Source of the DNA: Streptomyces sp. cf386
GTDB lineage: Bacteria; Actinomycetota; Actinomycetes; Streptomycetales; Streptomycetaceae
Reading direction: 5' to 3'
DNA: 64,000 bases
NCBI RefSeq assembly: GCF_900103585.1
Contig: NZ_FNHV01000011.1
Coordinates: 1 to 64,000, forward strand
Shown piece after piece: positions 53,601 through 62,623 of the stretch. Every line of letters begins with the position of its first letter. The first letter of the stretch is position 1. A program made the position numbers and the translations under genes. Below the pieces are notes generated by a model. It made no database searches, had not been told where the DNA came from, and worked only from the letters and a program-made list of their open reading frames with translations.

Positions 53601-54134
53601 ATGGAGACGGGGAGCCCGGAGAACACGGGGACAGCGGGGGCCGAGCAGGCGGGGGCCGAATCGACGGAGGCCGAACCGAGGTGGACCGGTCTGCCACCCG
53701 GTCTGCTCCGTATGCGACGGTTGTTGCTGGTGGTGTGGCTGGGGCTGCTGACGGTCGGGCTCGCCCTGCTGCTCGGCCTGCTCGCCGGGCCCGCCTGGAC
53801 GGCCTTCGCGCTGCTGCCGCCGGCGGTGATGGCGTGGGGCTGGGTGATGCTCGGCCGTAACTGGCGTTCGTGGCGCTACGCCGAGCGCGCCGACGACCTG
53901 CTGATCAGCCGGGGCGTGCTGTGGCGCGAGGAGACGGTGGTGCCGTACGGCCGGATGCAGCTGGTCGAGGTCACCTCGGGCCCCGTCGAGCGGCACTTCG
54001 GCCTGGCCAGCGTGCAGCTGCACACCGCCGCGGCGGCCACCGACGCCACCATCCCCGGCCTCGACCCGGCCGAGGCCGAGCGGCTGCGGGACCGGCTCAC
54101 CGAGCTGGGCGAGGCACGATCGGCGGGCCTGTGA
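53601..54134 (+). CDS. PH-domain membrane protein, YdbS-like
   Basis: A 177-residue protein: disordered N-terminus, two adjacent membrane helices (LLLVVWLGLLTVGLALLLGLL, FALLPPAVMAWGWVML) and a bacterial PH domain (DUF304/YdbS; ADDLLISRGVLWREETVVPY, RHFGLASVQLHTA). It is divergent from nuoD with 31 bp between and overlaps the next gene by 4 bp (GTGA). Homologous pairs in Bacillus (YdbS/YdbT) are linked to resistance to membrane-active compounds. Confidence 0.88.
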   Translation: METGSPENTGTAGAEQAGAESTEAEPRWTGLPPGLLRMRRLLLVVWLGLLTVGLALLLGLLAGPAWTAFALLPPAVMAWGWVMLGRNWRSWRYAERADDLLISRGVLWREETVVPYGRMQLVEVTSGPVERHFGLASVQLHTAAAATDATIPGLDPAEAERLRDRLTELGEARSAGL

Positions 54135-55465
54135 CGACGCCCGGCGTCGACGACGCCGTACGCGCGCAGCGACCCCTGACCGAGCGACGGCTGCACCCCG
54201 TGACGCCGCTGAGGCGCGCGTGGGCTCCGGTCGCGGTGCTGATCGGGTGGGCGGTGCACGACCCGGACCAGGCCCAGCGCCATCTGACGAGGCTGACCAC
54301 CACCACGCTCCTGCTGGCGCTCGCCGTACTCGTCCCCGCGGCCGCCCTGTACGGCTTTCTCACCTGGTGGTTCACGCACTTCGCGGTGACCGACACGGAA
54401 CTGCGCATCCGGACCGGCCTGGTGTTCCGGCGCAGCGCGCACATCCGGCTGGAACGCATCCAGGCCATCGACGTCACCCAGCCGCTCCTCGCGCGCGTGG
54501 CGGGCGTGGCGAAGCTCAAACTGGACGTCATAGGCACGGACAAGAAGGACGAACTCGCCTTCCTGGGCGCGGATGAGGCCCGTGCGCTACGCGCGGAACT
54601 CCTCGCGCGCGCCGCCGGTTTCGCGCCCGAGACGGCGCACGAGGTGGGCGAGGCGCCGTCCCAGCAGCTGCTGCGCGTGCCGCCGGGCGTTCTTGCCGTC
54701 TCGCTCCTCCTGACCGGCGCCACCTGGGGAACGCTGGCGGCCGCCGCCGTCGTACCGACCGTCCTGTGGCTGCTCACCGAGAGCGCGTGGACGGTCCTCG
54801 CGACCGCCCTTCCGCTGTTCGGCGCGGCGGGGGCGAGCAGTGTGGGGCGGTTCGTCTCCGAGTACGACTGGACGGTGGGCGAGTCGCCGGACGGGCTGCG
54901 CCTCGACCACGGCCTGCTCGACCGGGCGCACGAGACGGTGCCGCCCGGCCGCGTCCAGACCGTACGGATCGTCGAGCCGCTGCTGTGGCGGCGGCGCGGG
55001 TGGGTGCGAGTGGAACTGGACGTGGCGGGCTCGTCGAACTCGGTCCTGCTCCCGGTCGCCCCGCGCGAGGTCGCCGAATCGGTCGTCGCGCGCGTGCTGC
55101 CCGGCGTGATCGTCCCCCCGCGCGCGTCCCTGTCGCGTCCGCCTCGGCGGGCGGGCCGGTGCATGCCGCTGTGGTGGCGGGGGTACGGCCTGGCCGTCAC
55201 GGACGCGGTGTTCGCCGCCGGCAGCGGCCTGTTCAGCCGAAGCCTGGCGCTCGTACCGCACGCGAAGGTCCAGAGCGTACGGCTGACTCAGGGCCCCTGG
55301 GAGCGCCTGTGGGGCGTCGCCGACGTCCACGTGGACACCGGGGCGAACAAGACCGTGACGGCCCGGCTGAGGGACGCCCAGGAGGCCGCGGAGCTGTTGC
55401 GGGCGCAGGCGGAGCGGTCGCGCACGGGACGCAAGGGGGCCCGGCCGGACCGGTGGATGGTCTGA
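54131..55465 (+). CDS. PH-domain membrane protein, YdbT-like
   Basis: A 444-residue protein with three bacterial PH-like DUF304 domains (VTDTELRIRTGLVFRRSAHI, DGLRLDHGLLDRAHETVPPG, GSGLFSRSLALVPHAKVQSV) separated by membrane helices. Each repeats the pattern of a GLhxR beta strand, then R-hQ-h. GTG start overlaps the YdbS-like gene, so both are made together and probably form one complex. Cellular role is unknown. Confidence 0.88.
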   Translation: MTTPGVDDAVRAQRPLTERRLHPVTPLRRAWAPVAVLIGWAVHDPDQAQRHLTRLTTTTLLLALAVLVPAAALYGFLTWWFTHFAVTDTELRIRTGLVFRRSAHIRLERIQAIDVTQPLLARVAGVAKLKLDVIGTDKKDELAFLGADEARALRAELLARAAGFAPETAHEVGEAPSQQLLRVPPGVLAVSLLLTGATWGTLAAAAVVPTVLWLLTESAWTVLATALPLFGAAGASSVGRFVSEYDWTVGESPDGLRLDHGLLDRAHETVPPGRVQTVRIVEPLLWRRRGWVRVELDVAGSSNSVLLPVAPREVAESVVARVLPGVIVPPRASLSRPPRRAGRCMPLWWRGYGLAVTDAVFAAGSGLFSRSLALVPHAKVQSVRLTQGPWERLWGVADVHVDTGANKTVTARLRDAQEAAELLRAQAERSRTGRKGARPDRWMV

Positions 55466-55514
55466 GGCCGGTCACGTCCCTGAAGGACTCCGACCGGCGT
55501 CACCCACCCCGTCG

Positions 55515-56972
55515 TCAGGAAACCGCGCTCCGCAGTCCCTGCACATCGATCTGTTCCGTCTCGTCGTGCGCGGTCAGGTCGATGACCTGGCCGATCCCCC
55601 GGGACTCCTCGTCCGCCGGCTTGAACTCGGCCTCGGACTCGGCCTTGTGGAGGGCGAGGGCCTCCTGGCCGACGACGTCGGCGAGGTCCTCGTTCTGCAC
55701 GGACTCCAGCGCGGAGGGCGCCGCCGCCCCCTGCTTGGTGCCGAAGAAGTCGAAGCCGCCCTGGATCGCCGGACGCCGTACGGGCGTCGCCGGTACGAAG
55801 GCCACGGCGGTCGGCGCGATGAAGTGCCCCGCGGGCTGCTGCGACGGGACCGAACCGGCCGCGGGCAGGGCGGGCCGGGCCTTGGCGACGGCGTCAGCCG
55901 TGGCCACCGCGTCAGCTGCGGGCATCGGCTCGGCCGAGGCGACCGGCGTGGCCGTGGCTACGGTGCCCGCCTTGGTGAGGGCGCCTGCCGTGGTGTCGGC
56001 GGTCGCGCGCTCGTGCCCGTCGACCGCCTCGGGCTTCCCCTGCGCTTCGTCCTCCAGCGCGGGCTCCTTCTCGGCTCCGCCGACGTGCTCGGCCTCGGTG
56101 GCCTGCGTTTCGGCGGCCTGCGCCTCGCTGCCCTGCACGTCGGTGGCGCCCGAACCGTCCTTCGCGGACTCGTCGTTGGACGGGCCGTCGCCCTTCGGGG
56201 GGTCGTTCTTCGGAGGCTCGTCCTTCGGGAACTCGTCCTTGGTGGACTCGCCGCCCTCCGCCGACGCGCCGCCCTTCGAGGACTCGCCGTCCTCCGCGGC
56301 CTCCTCCCCCTCGAACCGCGCCAGCGCCTCCTTGGCCCGCAGGAACAGCCGGGACCCCTCCGGCGAGAAGACCGCCGGAGCCTCCGCTGTCTCCTCGGCG
56401 GGCTCGGTCTCCGCGCCCTCGACCTCGGCCTCGGCCTCGGCAGGGGCAGCCACAGCCCCTGTTTCCTCCGCCGAAGAAGCGGCGACCGGCGCCGGCGGCA
56501 ACGCGCGCGCGGGCGTTGTCGCCTCTATCTCCAGAACCCGGCGCTCCTCCAGGACGCTCGCCCGCTCGGTCTCCGCCGTGGCGTACCGCCGCAGCAGCGC
56601 CGCGTGCTCGTTGCGCAGGCCCGCGAGCTCCGTCCGCTTGGCCCGCAGCCGCTGCTCCAGCTTCATGCGCAGCTCGCGCGACTCGTCGAGGTCGGTCTCC
56701 AGCTCGGCGACCCGCTCCTCGTACCGCCACTCGTCGCTCGCACGCGCGCGCGTGAGGTCGGCGACCTGCTTGCCGGCCTGAGTGTCCCAGCGGCGCATGA
56801 CGACCGCGCCGACGACCGCCGTCGCCGCGGCGGCCGCCGCAAGGCCGCGTAGCACCATGGCCTCGGAGAACACCCAGGGCGCGAGGGCACAGACGACGGA
56901 GACGCCTGCGATCGCCGACGGGGGCAGCAGCCTGTGCAAGGGCGGGGAATGACGGTGACGTCCACGTGGCAT
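55515..56972 (-). CDS. Membrane-anchored coiled-coil protein with long disordered region
   Basis: A 485-residue protein from ATG 56972. Two adjacent N-terminal hydrophobic segments (IAGVSVVCALAPWVFSEAMV, LAAAAAATAVVGAVVM) are followed by a heptad-rich coiled coil (ERVAELETDLDESRELRMKL and on, ~70-140). The rest (~150-400) is Ala/Glu/Pro-rich, low complexity. The C-terminus contains the conserved IQGGFDFFGTK and VIDLTAHDETEQIDVQ. The architecture recalls cell-wall or division scaffolds, without clear family. Confidence 0.75.
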   Translation of the reverse strand: MPRGRHRHSPPLHRLLPPSAIAGVSVVCALAPWVFSEAMVLRGLAAAAAATAVVGAVVMRRWDTQAGKQVADLTRARASDEWRYEERVAELETDLDESRELRMKLEQRLRAKRTELAGLRNEHAALLRRYATAETERASVLEERRVLEIEATTPARALPPAPVAASSAEETGAVAAPAEAEAEVEGAETEPAEETAEAPAVFSPEGSRLFLRAKEALARFEGEEAAEDGESSKGGASAEGGESTKDEFPKDEPPKNDPPKGDGPSNDESAKDGSGATDVQGSEAQAAETQATEAEHVGGAEKEPALEDEAQGKPEAVDGHERATADTTAGALTKAGTVATATPVASAEPMPAADAVATADAVAKARPALPAAGSVPSQQPAGHFIAPTAVAFVPATPVRRPAIQGGFDFFGTKQGAAAPSALESVQNEDLADVVGQEALALHKAESEAEFKPADEESRGIGQVIDLTAHDETEQIDVQGLRSAVS

Positions 56973-57164
56973 GGCCAGAAACTTACCGCGCGTAGGCGAA
57001 TCTTGTTGCCCCGCCCCGTAAAAAGACAGCCATCGCGAGTCGTTCATCCGGCATCGGGAATCAGATCCGACACCGAATTAACCAAGAACCAAGATCACAA
57101 AGGCTCGTCGGCCACATCGCCGGTCACGCCGACAGCCATGCCGACGGCCATGTCGACGGGCATG

Positions 57165-58307
57165 TCACCAGTCCCGTTCACCTGCCGCTCCACCGCCACT
57201 CAACCGCCCGCTCATCCACTCCAGCGTCCCCGGAATCTCCCGCCGCCAGGTGTTGAAGTTGTGCCCGCCGCTTTCGAGGATGATCGACGAGATGCGGGTC
57301 AGCTTCGTGGCCTTCACGCGCTCAATGAACTTCAGTGTGTCCTTGTAGTTGGATTCTCCAACTTTGCTGCTGCTGACAAGCAGTGAAGTGTCCGGGGCCG
57401 GCATGTGCTTGAGGTACCACCACAGGTTCGCGCGATTGCGCAGTTCCTCGTCGCCCTGGAAGAGATCGCCGGTCGTGGCGTCGATGGGCGCGTTGTAGTA
57501 GGCGGATAGCCCGGCCCCCGCGGCATACGCCCGGGGATGGTGCATGGCGAGCTTCAACGCGCAGTAGCCGCCGGTCGAGTCGCCGATGATGCCCCAACTG
57601 CCGGGCCCGCCGCCCACCCTGTAGTGGCCGGTCACAGCCTCGGGCAGATCCGAGGCGAAGAACGTCTCGGTCTGCGGGCCCCCCGGAATGTCCACGCACT
57701 CCGTGTCCCGCGGCGGCGCCACGGTGGGCCGCATCATCACCAGGATCATCGGTTCCATACGGCCCTGAGCGGCCAGCCTCGCGGCCGTACGCGGATAGTC
57801 GAGCTTGTCCACCAGCGCCTGCGCCGTACCCGGATAGCCGGTGAGGACGACGGCCGCGGGGAACGTACGCGTGCGGAACTCCGGCTGAAAATACTCGGGC
57901 GGCAGATAGACGTACGCGGGCGTGGCGATGCGCGACGTCCGGCCCAGGATGTCGACCTGCTGGATCTGACCGCCCATGCGCGGGCTGGAGCTCGCCGCCC
58001 CCGGAACCCGCCGCGTGTCCACGACCCGGAGCGGCCCGCGTTCCGGCGTGTGGTCCACGACGACGCCCTGGTCTTTCTCCTGGCCGAACAGATCGGCCCA
58101 GCTGGCGTAGAACCCGAAGGCCTGGTTGGCGGCGAGGCCGACCGCCAGGAAGAGCGTCAACTGCGTGGAGAGCAACAGGCCCACGCGTCCGCTCACCGCC
58201 CGCCAGCCGTGCCGCGCCAGCCGTGGCCACAGCCACACCGTGCCGACGAACAGCCCGACGGCGGTCACAACCGCCAGCGCCAGCACCTTGTCGCTCGTGA
58301 GACCCAT
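57165..58307 (-). CDS. Membrane-anchored esterase (putative esterase/mycolyltransferase-like fold)
   Basis: A 380-residue alpha/beta hydrolase of the putative-esterase family. Two N-terminal membrane helices (LALAVVTAVGLFVGTVWLW, VGLLLSTQLTLFLAVGLAAN) precede an extracytoplasmic catalytic domain with nucleophile Ser in IIGDSTGGYCALKLAMHHP, and later ILESGGHNFNTWR holding the catalytic His. Substrate unknown. It is divergent from the lysX-like gene, the same order as in S. coelicolor. Confidence 0.85.
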   Translation of the reverse strand: MGLTSDKVLALAVVTAVGLFVGTVWLWPRLARHGWRAVSGRVGLLLSTQLTLFLAVGLAANQAFGFYASWADLFGQEKDQGVVVDHTPERGPLRVVDTRRVPGAASSSPRMGGQIQQVDILGRTSRIATPAYVYLPPEYFQPEFRTRTFPAAVVLTGYPGTAQALVDKLDYPRTAARLAAQGRMEPMILVMMRPTVAPPRDTECVDIPGGPQTETFFASDLPEAVTGHYRVGGGPGSWGIIGDSTGGYCALKLAMHHPRAYAAGAGLSAYYNAPIDATTGDLFQGDEELRNRANLWWYLKHMPAPDTSLLVSSSKVGESNYKDTLKFIERVKATKLTRISSIILESGGHNFNTWRREIPGTLEWMSGRLSGGGAAGERDW

Positions 58308-58430
58308 CGATGGTTACCTGTCCGCACTTTCCGCCCGGTTCGCGGTTTCCCCGCGCTGCCTCCCCCGCTCCTTCGCAAGGGCTTGCCCCGGACTTTCCTT
58401 GGCCTTTGAAACGGTTTTGAGGAGCTGAGT

Positions 58431-58456
58431 GAACCTCTCCCCCTGAGACACCGTCC
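58431..58456 (+). promoter_or_regulatory. ECF-like (SigE-type) promoter before the lysX-like gene
   Basis: GAACC (58431-58435) and CGTCC (58452-58456) are 16 bp apart, matching the AAC/CGTC pattern of ECF promoters. Envelope-lipid genes such as mprF homologues belong to the SigE regulon in S. coelicolor, and sigE is in this window. Promoter assignment is from pattern alone. Confidence 0.4.
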
Positions 58457-58528
58457 TAGAGGGCGCAATGTCGCCGGATGCCCGAATCGGCACCGGATCC
58501 AAGGTCTCTCGCGGAACACTGGGATGCG

Positions 58529-60397
58529 ATGTCTGTCAGGACAGATGTGGAAATGTCGGGCAAGGTTCCTCAACGATCAAGCCAGGTATCGAGCCAGGCA
58601 GGACATCTGTCGAGCCGCGTACGACACCTGCTGCGCGGCCCGCGCCCCGAGGCCGTTCCCGTCCTCGTCGGCAGGGCCTGCGCCCTGGTGGGCCTGCTGA
58701 ACATCGCCGCGGGCGTCTTCCCGCGCTTCCGGCACAGCCGTATGCATGCCATCGCCGAAGTGCTGCCGGGATCATTCGGGCCGTTCGCGGCCGCGCTGTC
58801 GCTCAGCGCGGGCGTGCTGTTGCTGCTGCTCGCCCACGGCCTCAAGCGCCACAAGCGGCGGGCCTGGCGCGCCGCCGTCGTCCTGCTGCCGGCCGGAGCG
58901 GTGGCGCAGTTCACGTACCGCCACTCACTCATCGGCGTGCTCATCTCGCTCGCGCTGCTCACCGTGCTGCTGCGCCATCGCGACCAGTTCGCGGCGCTGC
59001 CCGACCCGCGCAGCAGGTGGCGCGCGCTGGCCAACTTCGTCCTGATGGGCGCCGGTTCGCTCGCCCTCGGGCTGGTCATCGTCAGCGCCCACCCGAACAC
59101 CCTGATGGGCGACCCGAGCCTGGCCGACCGCATCACCCACGTCCTGTACGGCCTGTTCGGCTTCGAGGGCCCGGTCGACTACCAGGGCAACACCTCCTGG
59201 ACGGTCGCCTTCTCCCTCGGCGCGCTCGGCTGGATCACCGCGGTCACCACGATCTACCTGGCCTTCCGCCCCGAGCACCCCGCCGCACGCCTCACCGAGG
59301 ACGACGAGGTACGCCTGCGCGCCCTGCTGGAGAAGCACGGCGGCCGCGACTCCCTCGGCCACTTCGCGCTGCGCCGCGACAAGGCCGTCGTCTTCTCCCC
59401 CAGCGGCAAGGCGGCGGTGACGTATCGCGTCGTCTCCGGGGTGATGCTCGCCAGCGGCGACCCGATCGGCGACGTCGAGGCCTGGCCCGGCGCCATAGAG
59501 CGCTTCATGGACGAGGCCAGGGCCCACTCCTGGACCCCGGCCGTCATGGGCTGCTCCGAGACCGGTGCCGAGGTATGGACCCGCGAGACCGGGCTCGACG
59601 CCCTCGAACTGGGCGACGAGGCGGTGGTGGACGTCCCGGATTTCTCGCTCGCCGGCCGCGCGATGCGCAACGTACGCCAGATGGTCAAGCGCATCGAGCG
59701 CGCCGGTTACGAGACCCGGGTACGGCGCGTCCGTGACCTCGGCGAGACCGAGCTGGCGCGGATCCGGGAGGCCGCCGAGGACTGGCGCGGCACCGACACC
59801 GAGCGCGGCTTCTCCATGGCGCTGGGCCGCGTCGGCGACCCGTCCGACGGCGACTGCCTCATCGCCACCGCCCACAAGGCCGACGAGCAGCCCGGCCCGT
59901 ACGGCGACCTCAAGGCGATCCTCCACTTCGTGCCGTGGGGCACGGACGGGGTCTCGCTGGACCTGATGCGCCGCGACCGCTCGGCGGACCCCGGCATGAA
60001 CGAACTGCTCATCGTGGCCGCCCTCCAGGCCGCCCCGAAGTTCGGCATCGCGCGCGTGTCGCTCAACTTCGCCATGTTCCGCTCGGCACTGGCACGCGGC
60101 GAGAAGATCGGCGCGGGCCCGGTACTGCGCGCCTGGCGGGGCCTTCTCGTCTTCCTCTCCCGCTGGTTCCAGATCGAGTCCCTGTACAAGTTCAACGCCA
60201 AGTTCCAGCCCCGCTGGGAGCCCCGCTTCGTCGTCTACCGCGCCTCCGCCGACCTGCCCCGCCTCGGCTTCGCCGCGATGCAGGCGGAGGGCTTCGTGAA
60301 CCTGGCCGTACCCCTGCCGCGCTTCCTGCGCCGCCGGACGACCACTGCGCGCCCCTGCCCCCACCAGGTGGCGGAGCGGGAGGTCCGCGCGGCATAG
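58529..60397 (+). CDS. MprF/LysX-like phosphatidylglycerol lysyltransferase
   Basis: A protein of about 622 residues. The N-terminal ~230 residues hold five to six membrane helices; the C-terminal half is the DUF2156/MprF synthase domain (MGCSETGAEVWTRETGLDAL, FSLAGRAMRNVRQMVKRI, ISLDLMRRD-type VSLDLMRRDRSADPGMNELL, YKFNAKFQPRWEPRFVVYR). MprF homologues transfer Lys to phosphatidylglycerol and reduce sensitivity to cationic peptides. The start is uncertain: 58478, 58529 or 58553. An ECF-like promoter lies upstream. Confidence 0.88.
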   Translation: MSVRTDVEMSGKVPQRSSQVSSQAGHLSSRVRHLLRGPRPEAVPVLVGRACALVGLLNIAAGVFPRFRHSRMHAIAEVLPGSFGPFAAALSLSAGVLLLLLAHGLKRHKRRAWRAAVVLLPAGAVAQFTYRHSLIGVLISLALLTVLLRHRDQFAALPDPRSRWRALANFVLMGAGSLALGLVIVSAHPNTLMGDPSLADRITHVLYGLFGFEGPVDYQGNTSWTVAFSLGALGWITAVTTIYLAFRPEHPAARLTEDDEVRLRALLEKHGGRDSLGHFALRRDKAVVFSPSGKAAVTYRVVSGVMLASGDPIGDVEAWPGAIERFMDEARAHSWTPAVMGCSETGAEVWTRETGLDALELGDEAVVDVPDFSLAGRAMRNVRQMVKRIERAGYETRVRRVRDLGETELARIREAAEDWRGTDTERGFSMALGRVGDPSDGDCLIATAHKADEQPGPYGDLKAILHFVPWGTDGVSLDLMRRDRSADPGMNELLIVAALQAAPKFGIARVSLNFAMFRSALARGEKIGAGPVLRAWRGLLVFLSRWFQIESLYKFNAKFQPRWEPRFVVYRASADLPRLGFAAMQAEGFVNLAVPLPRFLRRRTTTARPCPHQVAEREVRAA

Positions 60398-60415
60398 CGC
60401 GGCCCTCCCGGAACA

Positions 60416-60465
60416 GGCCCGAGCGGAAGCCCACGCCCCCCCACACCTGGGCTTCCGCTCGGGCC
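60416..60465 (+). terminator. Strong terminator after the lysX-like gene
   Basis: An 18-bp perfect stem (GGCCCGAGCGGAAGCCCA, 60416-60433, with its complement at 60448-60465) and a C-rich loop. It separates the lysX-like gene from the folate operon. Confidence 0.88.
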
Positions 60466-60561
60466 ACAGCACACGCCCACCCCCAAGGCCTCGACGCAGG
60501 CCCCCCGGCTTCGCCCGGACCACCCCACGTCCCGTCCCCTGCTTGGGCCTACGCTGAACGT

Positions 60562-61467
60562 ATGAGCAAGCAGAGCGGACGCGGGCGCGTCGCGGGACTT
60601 CCGGAGTGGGACCGGTGCGCGGTCATGGGAGTCGTCAACGTGACTCCCGATTCCTTCTCCGACGGCGGCCGCTGGTTCGACACGACGTCCGCCGTCAAGC
60701 ACGGCCTCGCCCTCGTCGACGAGGGCGCCGACCTGGTCGACGTCGGCGGTGAGTCCACCCGCCCCGGCGCCACCCGGGTCGACCAGGACGAGGAACTGCG
60801 CCGCGTCATCCCGGTCGTCCGCGGCCTCGCCGCCGAGGGCGTCACGGTCTCCGTCGACACCATGCGCGCCTCTGTCGCCGAGCAGGCCCTCGCCGCCGGC
60901 GCCGCCCTCGTCAACGACGTCAGCGGCGGCCTCGCCGACCCCGCGATGATCCCGGTCGTCGCCGACGCCGGCGCCCCCTTCGTCGTCATGCACTGGCGCG
61001 GCTTCCTCCAGGGCGGGAACGTCCAGGGGACGTACGACGACGTCGTCGCCGAAGTCGCCGACGAACTCCGCGCGCGCGTGGACGCCGTCCTGGCCGGCGG
61101 CATCGCCCCCGACCGCATCGTCATCGACCCCGGCCTCGGCTTCTCCAAGGACGCCGAGCACGACCTCGTCCTCCTCGCCCACCTCGACCGCCTGATCGGC
61201 CTCGGCCACCCCCTTCTCGTCGCCGCCTCCCGCAAGCGGTTCCTCGGCCGCGTCCTCGCCGGCCCGGAAGGCGCGCCGCCGCCCGCGCGCGAGCGCGACG
61301 CCGCCACGGCCGCCGTATCGGCGCTCGCGGCGCACGCCGGCGCATGGGCAGTGCGCGTGCACGAGGTGCGCGCCACGGCGGACGCCGTACGCGTCTCACG
61401 CGCCATCGAAGAGGCACGCGCCGCGGAGAACGCGCCCAGCGCGAACAGCGCTGAAGGAGCCCGGTGA
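60562..61467 (+). CDS. folP: Dihydropteroate synthase
   Basis: Condenses dihydropterin pyrophosphate with p-aminobenzoate; the sulfonamide target. The 301-residue TIM barrel shows MGVVNVTPDSFSDGG (~22-36), VDVGGESTRPGA, VSVDTMRASVAEQAL, VNDVSGG, and the C-terminal VAASRKRFLG. ATG 60562 is chosen because MSKQSGRGR precedes the barrel; the stop overlaps the next gene by 4 bp. Confidence 0.96.
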   Translation: MSKQSGRGRVAGLPEWDRCAVMGVVNVTPDSFSDGGRWFDTTSAVKHGLALVDEGADLVDVGGESTRPGATRVDQDEELRRVIPVVRGLAAEGVTVSVDTMRASVAEQALAAGAALVNDVSGGLADPAMIPVVADAGAPFVVMHWRGFLQGGNVQGTYDDVVAEVADELRARVDAVLAGGIAPDRIVIDPGLGFSKDAEHDLVLLAHLDRLIGLGHPLLVAASRKRFLGRVLAGPEGAPPPARERDAATAAVSALAAHAGAWAVRVHEVRATADAVRVSRAIEEARAAENAPSANSAEGAR

Positions 61468-61967
61468 GCGCCCCCCACACCGATGTCGAGCAGGTGGAAG
61501 CCGCCAACAGCGCCTTCTACGAGGCCATGGAGCGCGGCGACTTCGAGGAGCTCTCCTCGCTCTGGCTCACCCCGGCCGACCTGGGCGTCGACGAGGAGTA
61601 CCACGACCCCGCCGACAGCGGCGTGATCTCCTGCGTGCACCCCGGCTGGCCGGTACTCACCGGACGCGGCGAGGTCCTCCGGTCGTACGCCCTGATCATG
61701 GCGAACACCGACTACATCCAGTTCTTCCTCACCGACGTGCACGTCTCCGTCACCGGCGACACCGCCCTGGTGACCTGCACCGAGAACATCCTCAGCGGCG
61801 GCCCCGCCCCCGAGGGCGGCGAGGAGCTCGGCCCGCTCGTGGGCCAGCTCGTGGTCGCCACGAACGTGTTCCGCCGCACACCCGACGGCTGGAAGCTCTG
61901 GTCGCACCACGCCTCCCCGGTTCTGGCCGAAAACGACGAGGCAGAGGGCGACGGCAACGCCTCCTGA
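61464..61967 (+). CDS. NTF2-like (SnoaL-type) protein between folP and folB
   Basis: A 167-residue NTF2-like fold protein (VEAANSAFYEAMERGDFEEL at the start; VSVTGDTALVTCTENILSGG and VVATNVFRRTPDGWKLWSHH as the beta sheet). GTG start overlaps folP by 4 bp (GTGA). The family is found with folate genes in many Actinobacteria. No enzyme role is known; it may bind a pterin intermediate. Confidence 0.85.
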   Translation: MSAPHTDVEQVEAANSAFYEAMERGDFEELSSLWLTPADLGVDEEYHDPADSGVISCVHPGWPVLTGRGEVLRSYALIMANTDYIQFFLTDVHVSVTGDTALVTCTENILSGGPAPEGGEELGPLVGQLVVATNVFRRTPDGWKLWSHHASPVLAENDEAEGDGNAS

Positions 61968-62263
61968 GTGGGTAGGCGCCCCCTGGAGGCGACACCCTGG
62001 AGCCACCCGCAAGGTGGTCCGCCTGGCCCCGCCGGGACCAAGAAGTGGTTGGAATCACGCGTCTGCGGGTAGGCGCGGCTACCAACCCGTGAGCCACCGG
62101 ATTCCCCAGGGGAAACAAGCGATGAATCCTCCTGGCCCCGGACCGGACCCACGCCCCAGTGGCCCGGCCCTGTCAGTGCCCGCAGGTAGATTCGTTCGAG
62201 GCCGGTGTGCCGCCCGCACGCGGCAGCGACCGGCCGTCACCGACGATTGCAGGAGTGATTCGC
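61968..62263 (+). ncRNA. Candidate structured leader RNA upstream of folB
   Basis: Nearly 300 bases without a gene inside a folate operon, rich in nested inverted repeats: CCACC/GGTGG (62003-62017), which overlaps TGGTCC/GGACCA (62015-62040); GGTAG/CTACC (62068-62083), overlapping CGGGT/ACCCG (62066-62089); and GGATTC/GAATCC (62099-62129) around TCCCC/GGGGA (62103-62113). Overlapping pairs exclude each other, as in a switch. It does not match the ZTP, THF or cobalamin consensus as I remember them. Confidence 0.4.
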
Positions 62264-62623
62264 GTGGATCGTGTCGCGCTGCGCGGCCTGAAGGCCCGCG
62301 GGTACCACGGTGTGTTCCCCGAGGAACGCAGGGAGGGCCAGACCTTCGTCGTGGACCTCGTCCTCGGCCTGGACACCCGGCCCGCCGCCGCCGACGACGA
62401 CCTGGCGAAAACCGTGCACTACGGCATCGTGGCGGAGGAGGTCGTGGCCGTCGTCGAGGGCGAACCGGTCAACCTCATCGAGACGCTCGCCGAGCGCATC
62501 GCCCAGGCCTGTCTGAAGCACGAAGGGGTCCAGGAGGCCGAGGTCACCGTCCACAAGCCGGACGCGCCGATCACGGTCCCCTTCGACGACGTGACCGTCA
62601 CCATCACCCGGAGCCGAGTATGA
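62264..62623 (+). CDS. folB: Dihydroneopterin aldolase
   Basis: Converts 7,8-dihydroneopterin to 6-hydroxymethyl-dihydropterin and glycolaldehyde. The 119-residue protein has VALRGLKARGYHGVFPEERR, LAKTVHYG, LIETLAERIAQACL and VHKPDAPI, all typical. GTG 62264 is set by AGGAG at 62251-62255; the GTG at 62255 overlaps that site and is less likely. It overlaps folK by 4 bp (ATGA). Confidence 0.95.
   Translation: MDRVALRGLKARGYHGVFPEERREGQTFVVDLVLGLDTRPAAADDDLAKTVHYGIVAEEVVAVVEGEPVNLIETLAERIAQACLKHEGVQEAEVTVHKPDAPITVPFDDVTVTITRSRV

Noticed and set aside
61968..62263. Known ZTP, THF or cobalamin riboswitch before folB
   Set aside because: Only fragments such as CCACCGG agree with the ZTP consensus; the first domain is missing, so no known class is claimed.
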